From contig NZ_CANMYE010000011.1 in NCBI RefSeq assembly GCF_947502065.1, forward strand, positions 23,027 to 87,026: a DNA stretch of 64,000 bases, written 5' to 3'. This document shows, piece by piece, positions 1 through 7,757 of this stretch. The DNA is from an uncultured Pseudoteredinibacter sp. (GTDB taxonomy: Bacteria > Pseudomonadota > Gammaproteobacteria > Pseudomonadales > Cellvibrionaceae). The notes under the pieces are model-generated. The model ran no database searches. It was given only the letters and a program-made list of their open reading frames with translations, and was not told the DNA's origin. How positions within the stretch are numbered: the first letter of the stretch is position 1; each line of letters opens with the position of its first letter. The position numbers and the translations under genes are program-made.

Positions 1-334
1 CTTTGCGCAAGTTTTTAATATAGCCCGCCCACTTTTCACCACCTTGTACGGTGTTCCACATATCTGCAAAAGCGGCCTTGGGGATATCTGGGTGGCGTAG
101 GATGCTATGGGGCTGACCAATTAATTCGGCTTCGCTATAGCCCGACATATCCACGAAGGAATCATTGCAATGGGTAATTACACCTTCAGTGTCAGTACTT
201 GAAACAATTAATTTTCCATCGGGGTAAGGCACTTCTTCATCACAAAGAAAAATGCGACGTTCACTGCCATCATATAGGCGGATGCGTTGCTCAGTGCAAT
301 TGGGCGCGACATCATTTGGCTGCATATCATTCAT
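1..334 (-). CDS. Aer-type PAS receptor, N-terminal part (cut by window edge)
   Basis: Reading leftward from an ATG at 334, 111 residues are visible before the gene leaves the window. After a polar extension of about 35 residues comes a PAS domain with the signature of Aer-type energy-taxis receptors: TDTEGVITHCNDSF, SGYSEAEL, RHPDIPKAAFADMW and GGEKWAGYIKN. In that family the PAS domain senses redox or oxygen through FAD or haem and is usually followed by membrane helices and a methyl-accepting signalling domain; neither can be seen here. The gene begins 15 bases after the roadblock gene ends, so it is probably the last cistron visible of the GTPase/roadblock operon. An ATG nine bases further in is an alternative start. 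The PAS family call is solid; the output domain is unknown. Confidence 0.8.
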   Translation of the reverse strand, partial: MNDMQPNDVAPNCTEQRIRLYDGSERRIFLCDEEVPYPDGKLIVSSTDTEGVITHCNDSFVDMSGYSEAELIGQPHSILRHPDIPKAAFADMWNTVQGGEKWAGYIKNLRK

Positions 335-349
335 AGCAAAGACCTCTGA

Positions 350-712
350 TTAAAGCAGTTGTGCAATGCTGTCGGCAGCACGCTTCACATCCAAGAAGAT
401 TAAGCCTAACTTTGCATGTGGCTTGGCAATAACTGTTACCACCGCCTCACTACCAGCCGCAATCATTAGAACATAGCCGTTATTACCTTTAACCAAAACC
501 TGCTCTAAATCACCACGACCCAGTTCTTTGGCGGTACGATCACCTAGCGAAAGCATGGCAGCACTCATTGCACCTACTCGGTCTTCATCCATGTCAGCCG
601 TTAGTTTTGAGGCCATCATCAAACCATCGGTAGAAACAATACCAGACGCTTCAATGTCAGCCGAAGTACCATTTAGATCACTTAAAATGGAATCAATCAT
701 GTCAGATCGCAT
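350..712 (-). CDS. Roadblock/LC7 domain protein (MglB-like)
   Basis: A 120-residue single-domain protein of the Roadblock/LC7 family. Typical elements are ASGIVSTDGLMMAS near residues 22-35, the helix with AAMLSLGDRTAKELGRGDLEQ, then VLVKGNNGYVLMI and the C-terminal helix ending in SIAQLL. Proteins of this fold dimerise and act as GTPase-activating or scaffolding partners of Ras-like GTPases, as MglB does for MglA in Myxococcus. A candidate GTPase partner lies two genes upstream in the same operon. The start at 712 is supported by an AAAGGTGAT ribosome binding site about seven bases upstream. The role in polarity or motility is inferred from family and context; no direct target can be read from the sequence. 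Confidence 0.85.
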   Translation of the reverse strand: MRSDMIDSILSDLNGTSADIEASGIVSTDGLMMASKLTADMDEDRVGAMSAAMLSLGDRTAKELGRGDLEQVLVKGNNGYVLMIAAGSEAVVTVIAKPHAKLGLIFLDVKRAADSIAQLL

Positions 713-741
713 AAGACATCACCTTTAAAAATTACAAAAAG

Positions 742-1374
742 TTAGGAGTAGCGAATGCTGAGCAAAGTCAGCAGTCGAACAAAATCAGGATGGTTCAAGC
801 GCGGATGCTCACTAATACACAGTGCGAATCGCTCACTGCCGATATAAAGCGGCCAAAAGCCTAGACGGCTACTGCCCAGGCTATCCATTAGGCCCCAGCT
901 GCTTAAATCTAAATTAAGGTTGCCGCTAATTAGGCCGTGATGGCGCTCGTGCAAATTGGCGATATCGGCACTTAAGGCCGCCAACTCGGCGGCTGTTTCA
1001 TGGGCGTAGCCAGCACTGGCGATATACAAACCTTCGCTATTCGATAAAATAACTTTGCCTTCGCTACTGAGATTCGGAAGGATTTCATTTAAGGCCTGTT
1101 CTAAATTTTGAAACTCAATATCGCCGGCTTCTTCGCTACCCTCTAGCCAGCCTAACTGCTGGGCTTGATAGAGCAGATCAAAACACGATTCTGGATTATC
1201 CTGCTCGCACCACTGCAACAACTTCGCTTCATCAACTACTTCTCGCGCCGAGTTTTTCAATAGTGCTCGCAGTAAAATTCTCGAAGGATTTTCATCCGGA
1301 CTTGATACTGCATAGTATGCACCGCTATTGGTCACTCTAGGATAAAGGCCTTCGTGAAGTTCAAATTCAGACAT
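742..1374 (-). CDS. Roadblock-like accessory protein of the GTPase operon
   Basis: A 210-residue protein without clear named homology. The N-terminal 100 residues are acidic and helical (VVDEAKLLQWCEQ, DLLYQAQQLGWLEG) and resemble a small winged-helix-like or adaptor segment. The C-terminal half, from about residue 105, reads like a degenerate roadblock fold: VILSNSEGLYIASAGY followed by a helix AAELAALSADIANL and two more strands. Its start overlaps the end of the GTPase gene by eight bases, a strong sign of translational coupling. It could form a heterodimer with the smaller roadblock protein and so act as the second half of a GTPase regulator. That role is inference; the roadblock similarity is visible but weak. 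Confidence 0.6.
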   Translation of the reverse strand: MSEFELHEGLYPRVTNSGAYYAVSSPDENPSRILLRALLKNSAREVVDEAKLLQWCEQDNPESCFDLLYQAQQLGWLEGSEEAGDIEFQNLEQALNEILPNLSSEGKVILSNSEGLYIASAGYAHETAAELAALSADIANLHERHHGLISGNLNLDLSSWGLMDSLGSSRLGFWPLYIGSERFALCISEHPRLNHPDFVRLLTLLSIRYS

Positions 1375-1930
1375 GTTGTTTACTCAACTCTGTATCTAGA
1401 CTAAATAACAGCGCCTCTAGCAACATGGCGATATCCTCTTTTAGGCGTGCATCGGTTTCAAATATCGGCACTACAGGGCTCAAATCATGTTTTTTCGCCA
1501 ACGCGGCATAGCGCTCATGGTATTTATTCAAGTTAGGCTCTGCGTTTTGATCTAGTTTGCTCACACCAATGACCAAACCTGTCTTGGCGATAAAGTCCCT
1601 GAACTTCGCGATAAAGAAATCTAAATCAGCCAGAGGCTGCTTTGCAGAATTGTTGATCAACAACACCAAGCCAATCCCCCCCTGCGCCAAAATATCCCAC
1701 ATGAAGTCGAAGCGCTCTTGGCCCGGCGTTCCGTATAGATGAATCTTCTGCCCACCATCAAGCTTGATCACACCGTAATCCATCGCCACAGTGGTACTGC
1801 TCTTAGTGCTATTGGTCATATCACTGGCGCTTTCATCAGTGCTGACATGCATGACATCACTGACAGCTTTAATAGCCGTTGTTTTACCAGCCGCTACCGG
1901 CCCGGTAATAATAATTTTATGATCGATCAT
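1367..1930 (-). CDS. Small Ras-like GTPase (MglA/Arf-type)
   Basis: A 187-residue cytoplasmic small GTPase. The P-loop GPVAAGKTT is at residues 10-18, the switch I threonines TT are near 46-47, and the G3 motif is YGTPGQERF at 66-74, where the usual D of DxxG is G as in the prokaryotic MglA/COG2229 branch. The G4 motif appears as SKLD at 124-127 instead of NKxD. Nucleotide hydrolysis would switch it between states that recruit different partners; in the MglA branch this sets cell polarity and pilus or gliding motility. It is flanked by a degenerate receiver protein upstream (six bases apart) and two roadblock proteins downstream. The GTPase assignment is firm; the process it controls is inferred. 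Confidence 0.88.
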   Translation of the reverse strand: MIDHKIIITGPVAAGKTTAIKAVSDVMHVSTDESASDMTNSTKSSTTVAMDYGVIKLDGGQKIHLYGTPGQERFDFMWDILAQGGIGLVLLINNSAKQPLADLDFFIAKFRDFIAKTGLVIGVSKLDQNAEPNLNKYHERYAALAKKHDLSPVVPIFETDARLKEDIAMLLEALLFSLDTELSKQHV

Positions 1931-1936
1931 ATCCGT

Positions 1937-3208
1937 TTAAATCTGCTCACTTTTATATGACTGAGGCCGCAGGCGATCGAGTAGCTTTAGAAATATTCCA
2001 CGCCCTTCCCTAGCTGGCTCAGCATTTGACTTAGGGCCGTCGAAACGGGTGATATAGCCCAGGCTTGCAGCTGCGCTATAAAAACTAAATACATAGTAGG
2101 CTGGGAGCTTATAGTTCTGAATCAGCTCTAATAGACTAATCGGTCTAGATGCCAAGATCGCAGCAATTTTACTGGCATGCGGAAACAATAAAACACGCGT
2201 TAGGTTGGGCCAGCGAGTTAGGCGTAGGTTTTGATTTAGACTCACATCATCCAGTAATCGCCCGCGAGATGCCCAGGCGGAGCTGCGCCACAGAAAATCA
2301 TCTAAGGATTCTTCGATAAGATAATCAACACCTGCGACATTAGTTTGCCCCAAAGCGCTTAACTCTGTATTGGTTTCCAAAATTGGACTAGATGATATAG
2401 AGCGCAGAGTATTGTATTTAATCTTATGCCAGATCTTTCTTTTTATCGCACAAATCGTAAAAGACTCTTTGGCGATAGTAACTTTTACCGGCTGGCCTTC
2501 ATCTCTGGAGCGGTCAATGGCGGTATTAATAATACCTTGAAGATAATTTTCGCTTTGATAACGGGCCTGCTCTAACTCACCTAGATCATCATTAACCTGA
2601 CGAGGCAAGCTCTGGCTCTTTCTAAGTCTTAGTGCCGCTCCCGCAGTGTTTTTTGCCTCACCCACTTTTTGAAATTTGGGCGTGGGCTCTTCCGTGGATA
2701 CGACAGCTGCAACAGAGCCTTTATTAACTTCTGTTTTTTTAGAAACCACACTTTCTTGCAAGTCTGCGTGAAAACGTGACTTCTTCTCTTCAGTATATTT
2801 TTGCTCTGGCTCAGTGGCCTGATTGCTTTGGCCAGTGACTTTTTCAACACCGGCCGGACTTCTAGCCTCTGCAAGCTGAACCTTACTCAAGGCCTGCAGC
2901 AGGGCATCTTTTTGAACAGGCTTTTTTATACAAAGAGCCTGCCCTGGAGCCGGCCTTTCAAAGCTTATACAAAGAACTTTTAATTCTGGCTGCGTCTCTA
3001 ATAGCTCTTCGGCGTAATCAAAGCCCTCTCTACTATCAATGTCGACAATATGAATATCGGCTTTATGAAGATCAGAATCAGCGCTTGATGACAGCTCATA
3101 CTGCCCAATCGTGCGCGACTGAAAAAAGTAGCGCAGGGGCTTGACCTGCCTATCCGAGCAATGATGAATGGCTATTGTTATGGGCTTGTCTATTTTTTTA
3201 TCACTCAT
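1937..3208 (-). CDS. Degenerate receiver plus C-terminal helical domain, GTPase operon
   Basis: A 423-residue cytoplasmic protein. Residues 10-110 have the strand-helix rhythm of a response-regulator receiver: ADIHIVDID where the phosphorylated aspartate would lie, and CIKKPVQKDALLQAL matching the conserved K-P before helix 5. The acidic pocket at the N-terminus is missing, so phosphorylation is doubtful. A charged, low-complexity linker follows (about 115-215). The C-terminal 200 residues form a helical/winged-helix-like domain with RLTRWPNLTRV and ILASRPISLLELIQNYKLP, reminiscent of the C-terminal domains of PatA/DUF4388-type regulators. It sits four bases after the helical protein gene and six before the GTPase gene. 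It may link a sensory input to the GTPase; no domain shows that directly. Confidence 0.6.
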   Translation of the reverse strand: MSDKKIDKPITIAIHHCSDRQVKPLRYFFQSRTIGQYELSSSADSDLHKADIHIVDIDSREGFDYAEELLETQPELKVLCISFERPAPGQALCIKKPVQKDALLQALSKVQLAEARSPAGVEKVTGQSNQATEPEQKYTEEKKSRFHADLQESVVSKKTEVNKGSVAAVVSTEEPTPKFQKVGEAKNTAGAALRLRKSQSLPRQVNDDLGELEQARYQSENYLQGIINTAIDRSRDEGQPVKVTIAKESFTICAIKRKIWHKIKYNTLRSISSSPILETNTELSALGQTNVAGVDYLIEESLDDFLWRSSAWASRGRLLDDVSLNQNLRLTRWPNLTRVLLFPHASKIAAILASRPISLLELIQNYKLPAYYVFSFYSAAASLGYITRFDGPKSNAEPAREGRGIFLKLLDRLRPQSYKSEQI

Positions 3209-3211
3209 AAT

Positions 3212-3991
3212 TTAATCCACCTTTTTCGTGGTGGCTTGTAGATTTAATTGCTGTCGCCATAGATAGGCGATGGCATCGTGCTCTGGCTGTAGAGCAATAA
3301 TCTTATTGGCTAGGGACTCTATTTCTGCCTCTGCGGACAGTGCTTGCAACAATTCGATCAATTCTTTGTGCAGCTCGATATCTTTTGCGCCATTCAAGCA
3401 AGCTTGCTGTAAAACTTTTTGCGCATCTTCTAGCTCACCACATTCCATGTGACCACGATAAATCAACATCGGATCGGCTTCGCTGTTTTGCTCACGGCGC
3501 TGAATTAAAACTCTGCGGCCATAACTGGCTTTGGCAAACAATGAGTACTCGCTAAATGGCAACTTATCTATAGCAGCCACATCGTCTAGGCAGGCCGATA
3601 AAGCTAAATAATCGATGCTATCTAGCAATGGCTTGGCACGCTTTAGCATACGCTGGCGAAGCTCTAAGCCATGACGATTTAATATGATAAAAAGATCTTG
3701 CAGAGCGCCATAGCATGCCGGCTCATCACGATTTGCTATGCATAGATTGATACGCTGCACATGGCTACGTAGATTTTGCGGAGCCCGGCGCTGCTGCCTT
3801 AGGCATCGGCTTAGAAAAACAGGTGTGGTATAAGAAGGCGCCCCTCGATTTACGCTTAGATTTTTAAGCTCATGCAGACCGCTATCATTTTGCTCGGCGA
3901 GCAAAGGCAAGTTTTCTCGCTCCGCTTGCGGATCACGCTTACTGATTAATGGCGATGTGGAGTAACGCGAATTCATAGGGTTCTCTGCCAC
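3212..3991 (-). CDS. TPR-like helical protein, first gene of the GTPase operon
   Basis: A 259-residue soluble protein that I do not recognise by name. The N-terminal 60 residues are polar and probably disordered. The rest is helical; residues about 175-250 look like tetratricopeptide-type helix pairs (YRGHMECGELEDAQKVLQQA, then IESLANKIIALQPEHDAIAYLW), somewhat like the C-terminal segment of FimV. It is the first gene of the operon, preceded by more than 440 bases without a gene, and ends four bases before the next one. A scaffolding role within the GTPase system would fit, but the evidence is context only. An internal ATG at codon 6 is an alternative start. Confidence 0.55.
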   Translation of the reverse strand: MAENPMNSRYSTSPLISKRDPQAERENLPLLAEQNDSGLHELKNLSVNRGAPSYTTPVFLSRCLRQQRRAPQNLRSHVQRINLCIANRDEPACYGALQDLFIILNRHGLELRQRMLKRAKPLLDSIDYLALSACLDDVAAIDKLPFSEYSLFAKASYGRRVLIQRREQNSEADPMLIYRGHMECGELEDAQKVLQQACLNGAKDIELHKELIELLQALSAEAEIESLANKIIALQPEHDAIAYLWRQQLNLQATTKKVD

Positions 3992-4380
3992 TTAAGCTAA
4001 GCAGCTTGTCACGAGAATAATCAGCTAAAGCTCAACAAAGCTTCTAAGCTCCTATAACCAGCAATAAACCGGCCCACATCCTGTTGTTTGATTTTTATCC
4101 ATTCGAGCAAATTCAGCGTAGATACAGCCGTTGATCAAAATGGCCGTAGATTCTAGTTAGATTACATATCACTCTTTTTGATCAGGATCATGTTTTTAAT
4201 CCTTATTGATAGGTTTTATCATCTTCGCCCAGTACTTAATAAGCAGAAATGACAAATTGTGGCTTTGTGTGCCGGGGCGGTAGAAAAGTCTTGAAGGAGG
4301 CGAAAGCGATCAAGCTGAGGCAGGAGGGCTAATTAATAGCTCGAAGAAGTCAGACCGACCCTTACTAGGCCGCAAAAACA
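3992..4380. other. Intergenic region upstream of the GTPase operon
   Basis: About 390 bases with no convincing reading frame. It should hold the leftward promoter of the GTPase operon. AT-rich stretches are present around 4080-4240, but I could not define a promoter or an RNA with confidence. Confidence 0.4.
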
Positions 4381-4412
4381 AAAAAGCCAAGCTCCTAAAA
4401 GCTTGGCTTTTT
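4381..4412 (-). terminator. Intrinsic terminator of pckA
   Basis: Twelve-base perfect inverted repeat AAAAAGCCAAGC / GCTTGGCTTTTT around an eight-base loop, lying 23 bases after the pckA stop. The T-run sits in the outgoing strand in both directions, so it may also stop transcription from the right-going side. Confidence 0.9.
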
Positions 4413-4435
4413 AAACAACAAGATTTAAAGCGGGT

Positions 4436-5995
4436 TTAGCTAGCTTTTGGGCCAGCTGCTTCAATCTCTGCACTTACTTCAAACTTCTGAATGTTCTCAG
4501 CGAACAAACCAGCAAGCTTGCTAGCCGAAGCATCGTAAGCGTCTTTATCAGCCCAAGCTTCGCGAGGGTTCAAGTAAGACTTATCAACACCTGGAACTTC
4601 TACAGGAATTTCCATGTTCATGATGTCCATGTGCTCGGTGGCAACGCCTTCCAAAGAACCGTTCTGGATAGCGGCAACAACAGCGCGAGTCACAGGGATC
4701 GGGAAGCGAGAGCCAGTGCCATTCGCACCACCTGCACCACCAGTCCAACCAGTATTAACTAAGTACACTTTAGAATCGAAATCTTCGATGCGCTTCATTA
4801 ATAGCTCAGCGTATTCGCGAGCTGGGCGAGGCATAAAAGGAGCACCAAAACAGGTAGAGAATGCTGGGTGAATACCGGCTTCTGCACCTAGCTCAGTAGA
4901 ACCTACACGAGCCGTGTAACCCGATAGGAAATGGTATGCGGCAGCTTCTTTACTCAAGATAGAAACTGGAGGAATCACACCAGAAACATCACAAGTTAGG
5001 AAGATAACATTCTTTGGCTCACCAGCACGGTTTTCTTCAACACGCATTTCAACGTGCTCAAGTGGGTATGAGCAACGACCGTTTTCAGTCAAGCTGGTGT
5101 CACAGTAATCAGCAACACGCTTATCATCATGAACAACGTTTTCAACGATGGCACCGAAACGGATAGCATCCCAAATAACTGGCTCGTTTTTCTGGCTTAG
5201 ATCGATGGTCTTCGCGTAGCAACCACCTTCCATATTAAATACAGCGCCTTTCGCCCAACCGTGCTCGTCATCACCAATCAAGTAACGCTCAGGGTCTGCA
5301 GATAGGGTCGTTTTACCAGTACCAGAAAGGCCGAAGAACAAACAAGTATCGCCATCTTTACCAACGTTGGCCGAGCAGTGCATTGGCATTACGTCTTTTT
5401 CAGGCAACAAGAAGTTTTGTACAGCGAACATAGACTTCTTCATTTCACCGGCGTACTTAGCGCCAGCTAAAAGAACTTTGCGCTGAGCGAAATTTACGAT
5501 TACCGCAACTTCAGAGTTGGTGCCATCGCGCTCAGGATCACATGCAAAGTTGGCCGCATGTAGAATGCGCCACTCTTCTTTGCCCTTAGGGTTGTAGTTG
5601 TCGGTGCGGATGAACATATTGCGACCGAACAAATTGTGCCAAGCAGTCTCAGTAGTCACTTTAACCGCTAGGTAGTGATCTGGATCTTCAGCCACATGTA
5701 GGTGTGATACAAAAGAATCAACGCCGGCCACATGCTCTTCAACGCGATCCCATAGGGCGTCGAACTTATCAGAATCGAAAGGACGGTTTACCGCACCCCA
5801 ATCGATGCTATCAGCTGTAGAAGGCTCTTCTACTGTGTAGCGGTCAGCGGGTGAACGGCCAGTACGCTCACCGGTTTCGGCAGTAAATGCGCCATTGGCA
5901 GCCAGCTTACCTTCACCGCGGGCCAAAGCCTGCTCAATCAGCTCTACTGAGCTTAGATCTGTGTAGACGGTTGGGGAATCGTCAATTTGTGTCAT
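4436..5995 (-). CDS. pckA: Phosphoenolpyruvate carboxykinase (ATP)
   Basis: A 519-residue cytoplasmic enzyme that converts oxaloacetate and ATP to phosphoenolpyruvate, CO2 and ADP, the entry step of gluconeogenesis from TCA intermediates. The ATP-type family is shown by TGERTGRSPADRY near the N-terminus, the P-loop GLSGTGKT with Lys228, the metal-binding LIGDDEHGW shortly after, and NTGWTGGAGG in the C-terminal domain. Length is normal for the bacterial ATP form. It is transcribed alone or downstream of hslO, with a 313-base gap before it and its own strong terminator after it. Presence fits growth on fatty acids, organic acids or amino acids, consistent with the catabolic genes at 25-39 kb. 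Confidence 0.97.
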   Translation of the reverse strand: MTQIDDSPTVYTDLSSVELIEQALARGEGKLAANGAFTAETGERTGRSPADRYTVEEPSTADSIDWGAVNRPFDSDKFDALWDRVEEHVAGVDSFVSHLHVAEDPDHYLAVKVTTETAWHNLFGRNMFIRTDNYNPKGKEEWRILHAANFACDPERDGTNSEVAVIVNFAQRKVLLAGAKYAGEMKKSMFAVQNFLLPEKDVMPMHCSANVGKDGDTCLFFGLSGTGKTTLSADPERYLIGDDEHGWAKGAVFNMEGGCYAKTIDLSQKNEPVIWDAIRFGAIVENVVHDDKRVADYCDTSLTENGRCSYPLEHVEMRVEENRAGEPKNVIFLTCDVSGVIPPVSILSKEAAAYHFLSGYTARVGSTELGAEAGIHPAFSTCFGAPFMPRPAREYAELLMKRIEDFDSKVYLVNTGWTGGAGGANGTGSRFPIPVTRAVVAAIQNGSLEGVATEHMDIMNMEIPVEVPGVDKSYLNPREAWADKDAYDASASKLAGLFAENIQKFEVSAEIEAAGPKAS

Positions 5996-6308
5996 GGATG
6001 TGTCCTGTCAGCTATGGGCCTGCACCGCCGCACCTCAGCAAACACCGCCGAAGCACCAGAGGTATAGACATTTTTAATTAAAAATCTGTCTGCCCTGGAT
6101 TACAAAAATTCAGGGTTCGGTAAATTTGGGGGCGCCATTATGCCAGAAAACCTATTGAGATTCGATCTTATCCTGGTACTTTTTTAGGTAGTATTTTTAC
6201 AAGCTTTTTTAGACAACATTTTGCGCCAAAAGCCCGCCGGGCCTGCCCTTGCAGCAAGCCCTGCAATACATAGAAACCCCTAATACACGGCTCGGAGTCG
6301 AGCGTTAA
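5996..6308. other. Intergenic region between hslO and pckA
   Basis: 313 bases, presumably carrying the pckA promoter. T-rich tracts occur at about 6179-6220. I saw no riboswitch, no clear operator and no reading frame. Confidence 0.4.
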
Positions 6309-7208
6309 TTAGTGAGCCTGATTGCCCTGCTCAGCGAAGATTTTGTCGACTTGCTGAGGGCCAAATTGATACTTCTTGCCACAGAAATGGCAATCCATAG
6401 TGATTAAGTCCTGCTCACTGAGAATCTCAGCAGCTTCGGCTTGCCCGATAGAGATAATGGTACTTACACAACGCTCTTCGGAGCAGCTGCACTGGAAGCG
6501 CACCTCTAGGGGGTCAAATAAGCGGACCTCCTCTTCATTGAAGAGACGGTAGAGAATGGTGTGCTGATCCAAGCTAAGCAACTCTTCATCCTTGATGGTT
6601 TCCGCCAAAGCCGTAATGGTTTGCCAGTGTTCAGCATTGCTTTGGGCATCGGCCAATTGCTGGGGAAGCTCTTGAATCATCAAGCCTGTCGCCCGCTGCT
6701 CATCGGCCGCCAACCAAAAACGCGTACCTAGCTGCTCAGATTGGGCGAAGTAATCTTCTAAACAAGCCGCGAGATTACTCTTTGATAGGGGCACAATACC
6801 TTGATAGCGCTCACCTTTATCGGGCTGAATCAAGATGGCCAGCAAGCCATTATTGCCCAATAGCTGGGCTAGGCTGATTTCTTCCAGCGCCTCAATCGCA
6901 GCAGCATCATTTACTTGAACAGCCGCACGCAGCCCCTTTTGATAGCTGGCTTCAGCCATAATCATCGGCATCGTACCTTCGCCACGAGCCTGCAAGGTTA
7001 GCAAACCTTCAAACTTTAGGGTGCCCGAAAGCAGTGCTACAGCCGCCATAAACTCACCGAGCAAACGCAAAACGGCCTCTGGAACCGCCTCTTCAGCAGC
7101 GGCATTATTAGCGCGCACCTGCTGGTAGGCCTCTTCCAAAGTAATAATCTCACCGCGGATATCGGTATTTTCAAAGATAAAGTGCTGAATAATGTCGCTG
7201 TTAGCCAT
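6309..7208 (-). CDS. hslO: Hsp33 redox-regulated chaperonin
   Basis: A 299-residue cytoplasmic holdase chaperone activated by oxidation. The zinc-binding redox switch is complete: Cys240 and Cys242 (QCSC) followed about 30 residues later by Cys273 and Cys276 (CHFC), the CXC-X30-CXXC pattern that defines the family. When hypochlorous acid or peroxide with heat oxidises these cysteines, zinc is lost and the protein binds unfolding clients without ATP. In enteric bacteria hslO is next to hslR and upstream of pckA; here hslO still precedes pckA, but two genes separate it from hslR. Confidence 0.97.
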   Translation of the reverse strand: MANSDIIQHFIFENTDIRGEIITLEEAYQQVRANNAAAEEAVPEAVLRLLGEFMAAVALLSGTLKFEGLLTLQARGEGTMPMIMAEASYQKGLRAAVQVNDAAAIEALEEISLAQLLGNNGLLAILIQPDKGERYQGIVPLSKSNLAACLEDYFAQSEQLGTRFWLAADEQRATGLMIQELPQQLADAQSNAEHWQTITALAETIKDEELLSLDQHTILYRLFNEEEVRLFDPLEVRFQCSCSEERCVSTIISIGQAEAAEILSEQDLITMDCHFCGKKYQFGPQQVDKIFAEQGNQAH

Positions 7209-7282
7209 GACGCTGTAATCTCAAAATCTAGAATGCCCTATTATGGGGACTAAATTTCCAGCATCAAGGGCTACTAATCAGG

Positions 7283-7705
7283 CTATTTGCACAGGCGATC
7301 AACTCGCGCCTGAGCCTGGGCTTGCATCTTCTTACGATCGGCCTCGGAAGTTTTTTGACCGCCATCGCCATAGCGAAAGTAAGACCGTCCACGTACACGA
7401 GATAGATAGCGACGAGCTTGGGAGCAAGCCTGCTGGCGCTGTTTTACTTGGTTCTGCAACTGTTGCTGCTTTTTCTGTTGATCTTGTAGACGTTGCTGGC
7501 GAATAACATCAAGCGCCTGCAATTTTTCGTGGCTGCTATCGACATTAGTACTGGGCAGTTTTGCACTGATATCTTCAGCAGATTGCCCTTTCGGTTTAAC
7601 ATCGCTGTAGTGAGTATTACCCTCACTATCTACCCACTTGTAGAGCTGGGCATTGCTTTCAAGCGCAGCCAACGACAAACACAAGGCAACAATAATTCGA
7701 AGCAT
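7283..7705 (-). CDS. Secreted DUF4124-domain protein
   Basis: A 140-residue protein with a cleavable signal peptide (MLRIIVALCLSLAALESNA) followed directly by the short DUF4124 motif QLYKWVDSEGNTHYSDVKP. The remainder is a glutamine- and lysine-rich coiled-coil segment (about 60-95) and a basic tail with two cysteines (Cys94, Cys139) that may form a disulfide in the periplasm. DUF4124 is common in gammaproteobacterial envelope proteins; its biochemical function is not known. A strong terminator separates it from the protease gene upstream, so it probably has its own promoter in the short gap. Confidence 0.8.
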   Translation of the reverse strand: MLRIIVALCLSLAALESNAQLYKWVDSEGNTHYSDVKPKGQSAEDISAKLPSTNVDSSHEKLQALDVIRQQRLQDQQKKQQQLQNQVKQRQQACSQARRYLSRVRGRSYFRYGDGGQKTSEADRKKMQAQAQARVDRLCK

Positions 7706-7722
7706 AGTTAATCCCTAAGCAC

Positions 7723-7757
7723 AAAAACAGCAGAGCAATTATTGCTCTGCTGTTTTT
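7723..7757 (-). terminator. Terminator whose loop is the protease stop codon
   Basis: A 16-base perfect inverted repeat, 7723-7738 against 7742-7757, with a three-base loop at 7739-7741. The loop is exactly the TAA stop of the protease gene on the minus strand. The stem ends in a run of five T on the outgoing side, so it is a compact intrinsic terminator partly inside the coding region. Confidence 0.9.
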
